64,000 nucleotides of DNA, from positions 558,001-622,000 of the forward strand of contig NZ_CP049935.1 of assembly GCF_011383005.1 (NCBI RefSeq). Reading direction: 5' to 3'. The notes beneath the pieces were generated by a model, which had not been told where the DNA came from, did not search any database, and saw nothing but the letters and a program-made list of their open reading frames with translations. Shown piece after piece: positions 59,587 to 64,000 of the stretch. Made by a program: the position numbers and the translations under genes. This DNA is from Phycicoccus sp. HDW14 (lineage in GTDB: Bacteria; Actinomycetota; Actinomycetes; Actinomycetales; Dermatophilaceae). The stretch's first letter is position 1, and each line of letters opens with the position of its first letter.

Positions 59587-61629
59587 ATGGGCCGGATCGC
59601 CGACCTCGTCACGCGCCGCTGGGTCGCCGGACTGCTGGCCCTGGCCGCCCTCCTCGGCGCCGGCGCCCTCATCGGCGTCGTCGGACAGGCCGAGAAACCC
59701 GACGGCACCCTCACCGCCCTGCCGCTCGACTCCGACAGCCGGGCCGCCGCCGAGCTGCGCCAGCGGCTGCCCGAGGACGAGGGGTCGGCGGCGGTCGTCC
59801 TCTTCGCGCGTGACGGGTCGCTGACCGCTGCCGACGACGCCGCCATCCAGCGCAACGCCGCCGCGCTCCCGGGCGCCACCGGCATGCCCGCCCAGAAGAG
59901 CGAGGACGGCACGGCCGCGGTCGTCGTGGTCCCCGTGGCCTCCGGCGACGCCACCCGCACCGCCGACACCGTCGCCGACATCCGCGCGGCCGCGAAGGCC
60001 GACCTGCCCGACGGCTTGACCGCGCAGGTCACCGGGCCCGCCGCCATCCAGGCCGACCTCGCGGGGGTCTTCGACGGGGCGAACACCCGGTTGCTCCTCG
60101 CGACCGCGAGCGTCGTGGCGCTGCTGCTCGTCATCACCTACCGCAGCCCGGTGCTGTGGCTCGTGCCCCTGACCGTCGTCGGCGTCGCCGACCAGCTCGC
60201 CGCCGTGCTCGCGACCCGGACCCTCGACGTCTTCGGGGTCGCCTGGGACGAGTCCACCGTCGGCATCCTCTCCGTGCTCGTCTTCGGTGCCGGTACCGAC
60301 TACGCGCTGCTCCTCATCTCCCGCTACCGCGACGAGCTGCGCACGACCGAGGACCGACGGGCGGCGATGGCGCACGCCCTGCGCCGCACCACCGAGGCCG
60401 TGCTGTCGAGCGCCTCCACGGTCGTCCTCGGCCTCCTGACCCTCCTGCTCTCGGCCTTCCCCGCGACCCGCGGCCTCGGGCTGGCCTGTGCCGTGGGCGT
60501 GGTCGTCGCCGCGGCCTTCGCGCTCGTCGTGCTCCCCGCCGCGCTCGTCGTCTTCGGCCGCTGGGTGTTCTGGCCGAGGGTGCCGCACGTCGGCGAGGCG
60601 GGCCTGGCCGACGCCCGCTCGCCGTGGCGCCGGGTCGGGGACGCCGTCGCCCGCCGTCCCGTCGTCGTCGTCACGGTCGTCCTCCTCGCCCTCGGCGCGG
60701 CCGCCGGCGGCATCACGCAGGTCCGGGCCGGGCTCTCGACGGCCGACCAGTTCCTCGACACCCCGGAGTCGATCACGGCCTCGCAGCGCTACGGCGAGTC
60801 CTTCTCCGCGGGCTCGGTCGACCCCGTCGTCGTCATGGCGGCCGGCGACGAGGCCGCCGGGAAGTCGTTGGTGGAGAAGGTCACCGCAGTGGACGGTGTC
60901 GAGTCCGCCCGGGTCGTGGCCAGTGGTGGGGGAGTGGTCGAGGTCGACGCCGTCCTCACCGGCACACCGGGCTCGGACGAGGTGCGCGACAACGTCGTCG
61001 CCCTGCGCGACGCCCTCGCCGGCAGCCGGGACACGCACGTCGGCGGCACCGAGGCCGAGGCGGTCGACACCGCCGACGCCTCGAACCGCGACCGCGCGCT
61101 GATCCTGCCGCTCATCCTCGGCCTCGTCGTGCTCGCCCTCGGTGCCCTCCTGCGCAGCGTCGTCGCCCCGGTCGTGCTGGTCGCCACCGTCGTCGGTACC
61201 TACCTCGCGAGCCTCGGCGCCAGCTGGGTCCTCTTCACCCAGGTGCTCGGGTTCGAGCGGCTCGACGAGGGAGTCCCGTTGCTGGCCTTCGTCTTCCTCG
61301 TCGCGCTCGGCGTCGACTACAACATCTTCCTCGTGACCCGGGCCGCCGAGGAGTCCCGCGGCCACGGACCCCGCGAGGGGATGCTCCGCGCCCTGGCTGC
61401 GACCGGTGGAGTCATCACGAGCGCCGGCATCCTGCTGGCCGCCGTCTTCGCGGTGCTCGGCGTCCTGCCGCTGGTCGTGCTCGCCCAGCTCGGCGTCATC
61501 ATCTGCGTCGGCGTCCTGCTCGACACCCTCGTCGTGCGCACGCTCCTCGTGCCGGCCATCGGTGTGCTCCTCGGCGACCGGTTCTGGTGGCCGCGCCGCG
61601 TCGGTACCCCGGCCGAGGCGGACGCGTGA
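59587..61629 (+). CDS. MMPL/RND family exporter
   Basis: A 680-residue membrane protein with two repeats of one plus five helices and two outer loops. VFGAGTDYALLLISRYRDEL and FLVALGVDYNIFLVTRAAEE are the paired G-x-D-Y motifs of MMPL proton pathways. VLSSASTVVLGLLTLLLSAF and ALAATGGVITSAGILLAAVF are the matching later helices. AGGGAGA precedes the ATG. MMPL proteins export lipids or hydrophobic compounds; control by the divergent MarR protein suggests a drug or stress substrate. Confidence 0.92.
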   Translation: MGRIADLVTRRWVAGLLALAALLGAGALIGVVGQAEKPDGTLTALPLDSDSRAAAELRQRLPEDEGSAAVVLFARDGSLTAADDAAIQRNAAALPGATGMPAQKSEDGTAAVVVVPVASGDATRTADTVADIRAAAKADLPDGLTAQVTGPAAIQADLAGVFDGANTRLLLATASVVALLLVITYRSPVLWLVPLTVVGVADQLAAVLATRTLDVFGVAWDESTVGILSVLVFGAGTDYALLLISRYRDELRTTEDRRAAMAHALRRTTEAVLSSASTVVLGLLTLLLSAFPATRGLGLACAVGVVVAAAFALVVLPAALVVFGRWVFWPRVPHVGEAGLADARSPWRRVGDAVARRPVVVVTVVLLALGAAAGGITQVRAGLSTADQFLDTPESITASQRYGESFSAGSVDPVVVMAAGDEAAGKSLVEKVTAVDGVESARVVASGGGVVEVDAVLTGTPGSDEVRDNVVALRDALAGSRDTHVGGTEAEAVDTADASNRDRALILPLILGLVVLALGALLRSVVAPVVLVATVVGTYLASLGASWVLFTQVLGFERLDEGVPLLAFVFLVALGVDYNIFLVTRAAEESRGHGPREGMLRALAATGGVITSAGILLAAVFAVLGVLPLVVLAQLGVIICVGVLLDTLVVRTLLVPAIGVLLGDRFWWPRRVGTPAEADA

Positions 61630-62105
61630 GCGTCCGGGTCCTGCTCGTCGTCGGTGTGCTGGCCCTCGTCGCGGTCTACGCCGTCCTCTCCGGGCGGTGG
61701 GTCTCGACCGACTCCGGCTGGTACGACGCGCTGCCCAAGCCGGCGTGGCAGCCGCCGCCCTGGGTGTTCGGGGTGATGTGGCCGCTGAACTTCCTCGCCC
61801 TCACCGTGAGCGGCGTGGCCCTCGCGACCACCCGGCCCACCGGCGACGCGGTGCGCTTCCTCGTCGTCCTGGCCGTCTCGGTGGTGGCCGCGCTGGCGTG
61901 GGCCCACGAGTTCTACGTGCCGCACGAGCTGGGGCGGTCCGCGGTGGCGCTCGCGGTGGCCGCCGTGCTCACCTGGGCCCTGGTCCTCGTGGCCGGCGGC
62001 TCGCTCGCGTGGGCCGGCTGGATCCTCGTGCCGTACGCGGTGTGGATGACCGTCGCGACGAGCCTGTCCGTGGGCTACTGGCGGCTGGTGCCGGGGACGC
62101 GGTGA
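61626..62105 (+). CDS. TspO/MBR family protein
   Basis: A 159-residue five-helix protein. [20 protein letters not shown] and [20 protein letters not shown] are the typical Trp/Pro-rich TspO region. [20 protein letters not shown] differs from the usual A-x-N-x-x-W stretch, so the assignment is to the wider family. GTG 61626 overlaps the exporter stop (GTGA). TspO proteins bind tetrapyrroles; the role here is unknown. Confidence 0.75.
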   Translation: MSVRVLLVVGVLALVAVYAVLSGRWVSTDSGWYDALPKPAWQPPPWVFGVMWPLNFLALTVSGVALATTRPTGDAVRFLVVLAVSVVAALAWAHEFYVPHELGRSAVALAVAAVLTWALVLVAGGSLAWAGWILVPYAVWMTVATSLSVGYWRLVPGTR

Positions 62106-62165
62106 GCCCGGCGCCGGCACCGGGTCGAGTGGCGGGATGGCCCAGCGGCCGCGGTGCCGCGAACC

Positions 62166-62171
62166 TAGGAT
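62166..62171 (+). promoter_or_regulatory. -10 box TAGGAT of a likely leaderless promoter (ilvD)
   Basis: TAGGAT matches the -10 consensus well and ends 7 bases before ATG 62179, supporting that start over ATG 62170, which it overlaps. Confidence 0.55.
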
Positions 62172-62178
62172 GACCGGC

Positions 62179-63879
62179 ATGACGAGCACCCCCGACATCA
62201 AGCCCCGCAGCCGCGACGTCACCGACGGCCTCGAGAAGGCCGCCGCGCGGGGGATGCTGCGCGCCGTCGGGATGGGCGACGACGACTGGGTCAAGCCGCA
62301 GGTCGGGGTGGCCAGCTCCTGGAACGAGATCACCCCGTGCAACCTCTCCCTCGACCGGCTCGCCAAGGCCGTCAAGGACGGCGTCCACGCGGCGGGTGGC
62401 TACCCGCTCGAGTTCGGCACCATCTCGGTGAGCGACGGCATCTCGATGGGTCACGAGGGGATGCACTTCTCGCTCGTCAGCCGCGAGATCATCGCCGACT
62501 CGGTCGAGACGGTGATGAACGCCGAGCGGCTCGACGGCTCGGTGCTGCTCGCCGGCTGCGACAAGTCCCTGCCCGGGATGCTCATGGCCGCCGCGCGCCT
62601 CGACCTCTCGTCGGTCTTCCTCTACGCCGGCTCGATCCTGCCCGGCATCGCCAAGCTGTCCGACGGCAGCGAGAAGACGGTGACGATCATCGACGCCTTC
62701 GAGGCCGTCGGAGCCTGTGCCCGTGGGCTGATGAGCCGCGAGGACGTCGACGCCATCGAGCGCGCCATCTGCCCGGGCGAGGGCGCCTGCGGCGGCATGT
62801 ACACCGCCAACACGATGGCCTCCGTGGCCGAGGCGATCGGGATGTCGCTGCCGGGGTCCGCCGCCCCGCCCGCCACCGACCGCCGCCGGGACGGGTTCGC
62901 CCGCAAGAGCGGTGAGGCCGTCGTCGAGCTGCTGCGCCGCGGCATCACCGCGCGCGACATCATGACCAAGGAGGCGTTCGAGAACGCCATCGCGGTCGTC
63001 ATGGCCTTCGGCGGCTCGACCAACGCGGTGCTGCACCTCCTGGCCATCGCCCACGAGGCCGAGGTCGACCTCACCCTCGAGGACTTCCGCCGGGTCGGGG
63101 CCCGCGTGCCGCACCTCGCCGACGTCAAGCCCTTCGGCTCCTACGTCATGACCGACGTCGACCGTGTCGGCGGCGTGCCCGTGGTCATGCGCGCCCTGCT
63201 CGATGCCGGTCTGCTGCACGGCGACTGCCTCACCGTCACCGGTCGCACGATGGCCGAGAACCTCGCCGACATCGCGCCGCCGGACGTCGACGGCAAGGTC
63301 GTCCGGGCGATGTCCGAGCCGATCCACCGCACCGGCGGCATCACCATCCTCACCGGCTCGCTGGCGCCCGAGGGAGCCGTCGTGAAGTCGGCCGGCTTCG
63401 ACTCCGACGTCTTCGAGGGCACCGCCCGCGTCTTCGACGGCGAGCGGGCCGCGATGGACTCCGTCGAGGACGGCACGCTGGCCGCCGGCGACGTCGTCGT
63501 CATCCGCTACGAGGGCCCCAAGGGCGGCCCGGGGATGCGCGAGATGCTCGCCGTCACCGGGGCGATCAAGGGCGCCGGCCTCGGCAAGGACGTCCTGCTC
63601 CTCACCGACGGCCGGTTCTCCGGCGGCACCACCGGGCTGTGCGTCGGCCACGTCGCGCCCGAGGCCGTCGACGAGGGCCCCATCGCGTTCGTCCGTGACG
63701 GCGACCGGATCCGCCTCGACGTCGCCGCCGGCACCCTCGACCTGCTCGTCGACGACGCGGAGCTCGAGCGCCGCCGCGCCGACGGCGTCACGCACCCCGA
63801 GCCCAAGTACACCCGCGGCGTCCTCGCGAAGTACCGCAAGCTGGTCCGCAGCGCGAGCACGGGCGCCGTGTGTGACTGA
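62179..63879 (+). CDS. ilvD: Dihydroxy-acid dehydratase
   Basis: A 566-residue iron-sulfur dehydratase of branched-chain amino acid synthesis that makes 2-oxoisovalerate and 2-oxo-3-methylvalerate. Cluster Cys are in [34 protein letters not shown] and [38 protein letters not shown] and [20 protein letters not shown] are signature motifs. ATG 62179 is chosen from the -10 box at 62166-62171. Length is normal. Confidence 0.97.
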   Translation: MTSTPDIKPRSRDVTDGLEKAAARGMLRAVGMGDDDWVKPQVGVASSWNEITPCNLSLDRLAKAVKDGVHAAGGYPLEFGTISVSDGISMGHEGMHFSLVSREIIADSVETVMNAERLDGSVLLAGCDKSLPGMLMAAARLDLSSVFLYAGSILPGIAKLSDGSEKTVTIIDAFEAVGACARGLMSREDVDAIERAICPGEGACGGMYTANTMASVAEAIGMSLPGSAAPPATDRRRDGFARKSGEAVVELLRRGITARDIMTKEAFENAIAVVMAFGGSTNAVLHLLAIAHEAEVDLTLEDFRRVGARVPHLADVKPFGSYVMTDVDRVGGVPVVMRALLDAGLLHGDCLTVTGRTMAENLADIAPPDVDGKVVRAMSEPIHRTGGITILTGSLAPEGAVVKSAGFDSDVFEGTARVFDGERAAMDSVEDGTLAAGDVVVIRYEGPKGGPGMREMLAVTGAIKGAGLGKDVLLLTDGRFSGGTTGLCVGHVAPEAVDEGPIAFVRDGDRIRLDVAAGTLDLLVDDAELERRRADGVTHPEPKYTRGVLAKYRKLVRSASTGAVCD

Positions 63880-64000
63880 CGCACGGGGGAGGGGCCGGCC
63901 CTCGAGCTGGTCGGCCTCGTCAAGGAGTTCCGGGGGCGGCGCGTGGTCCACGGGCTGTCGCTCAGCGTCCCCCGGGGCTCGCTGTTCGGCCTCGTCGGAC
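63872..64000 (+). CDS. Start of an ABC transporter ATP-binding protein (partial; one apparent frameshift)
   Basis: The frame from 63895 reads [20 protein letters not shown] and [15 protein letters not shown], the usual first strands before the Walker A motif, which lies outside the window. No start codon occurs in that frame. GTG 63872, overlapping the ilvD stop by 8 bases, becomes the start if one G was lost in the run 63885-63889, giving [15 protein letters not shown]. The family is clear; the subtype (probably ABC-2 exporter) is a guess. Confidence 0.75.
   Translation, partial: MTDARGRGRPSSWSASSRSSGGGAWSTGCRSASPGARCSASSD

Overview
The window looks like chromosomal DNA of a very high-GC actinomycete, probably a Micrococcales member of the Intrasporangiaceae type. 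The reasons are the strong G/C bias at third codon positions, frequent GTG starts, GTGA and TGATG gene overlaps, a complete GlgE maltosyltransferase pathway, gatCAB, and many promoters whose -10 box sits directly before the start codon. I see no rRNA, tRNA, CRISPR array, phage or insertion sequence. Genes cover nearly everything; the only gene-free stretch above 300 bases is 4083-4793, which is full of short repeats and hairpins.

Layout. 1-4082: tail of a TPR (YbbN-type) protein, two esterases, an ATP-grasp ligase and a small XRE-type regulator. 4083-4793: repeat region. 4794-8710: phosphoglucomutase, and divergent from it a sulfide:quinone oxidoreductase-like / TusE / DsrE sulfur cassette. 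8735-18776: minus-strand glycogen/trehalose operon glgP-glgE-treS-pep2-glgB, with a LacI-type operator in front of glgP; glgX lies at 21950-24079 behind an aminotransferase. 18912-29222: oxidases, a dioxygenase, YbjN, enoyl-CoA hydratase, DUF2254 and a secreted DUF4394 protein. 29501-35576: etfBA, VOC protein, cysteine desulfurase-mnmA (tRNA 2-thiouridine), DksA-like protein, pirin. 35646-43929: small secreted and membrane proteins, two EamA transporters, a DUF1272-PPOX fusion, a methionine-synthase-like protein, an acyl-CoA ligase, DUF2200, DinB. 43983-46145: ligA. 46239-52647: a poorly characterised block with a von Willebrand A protein, a type VII secretion-like pair, two YbaB-like proteins and two membrane proteins sharing a GDWW motif. 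52653-56051: gatCAB. 56042-64000: phosphatases, DUF937, SDR, MarR with a divergent MMPL exporter, TspO, ilvD and the start of an ABC transporter.

How the genes connect. Pgm, GlgP, GlgX, GlgB, TreS, Pep2 and GlgE together allow interconversion of glucose phosphates, maltose-1-phosphate, trehalose and alpha-glucan. EtfBA and enoyl-CoA hydratase fit acyl-CoA oxidation. The cysteine desulfurase feeds MnmA, while the SQR/TusE/DsrE cassette probably handles sulfide or persulfide.

Sequence quality. Twelve complete genes and the truncated last one are broken by a total of 17 single-base losses, nearly all in runs of G or C. Restoring the bases makes each complete gene an exact multiple of three and rebuilds the expected protein. 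I read these as sequencing or assembly errors and report the genes as continuous CDS.
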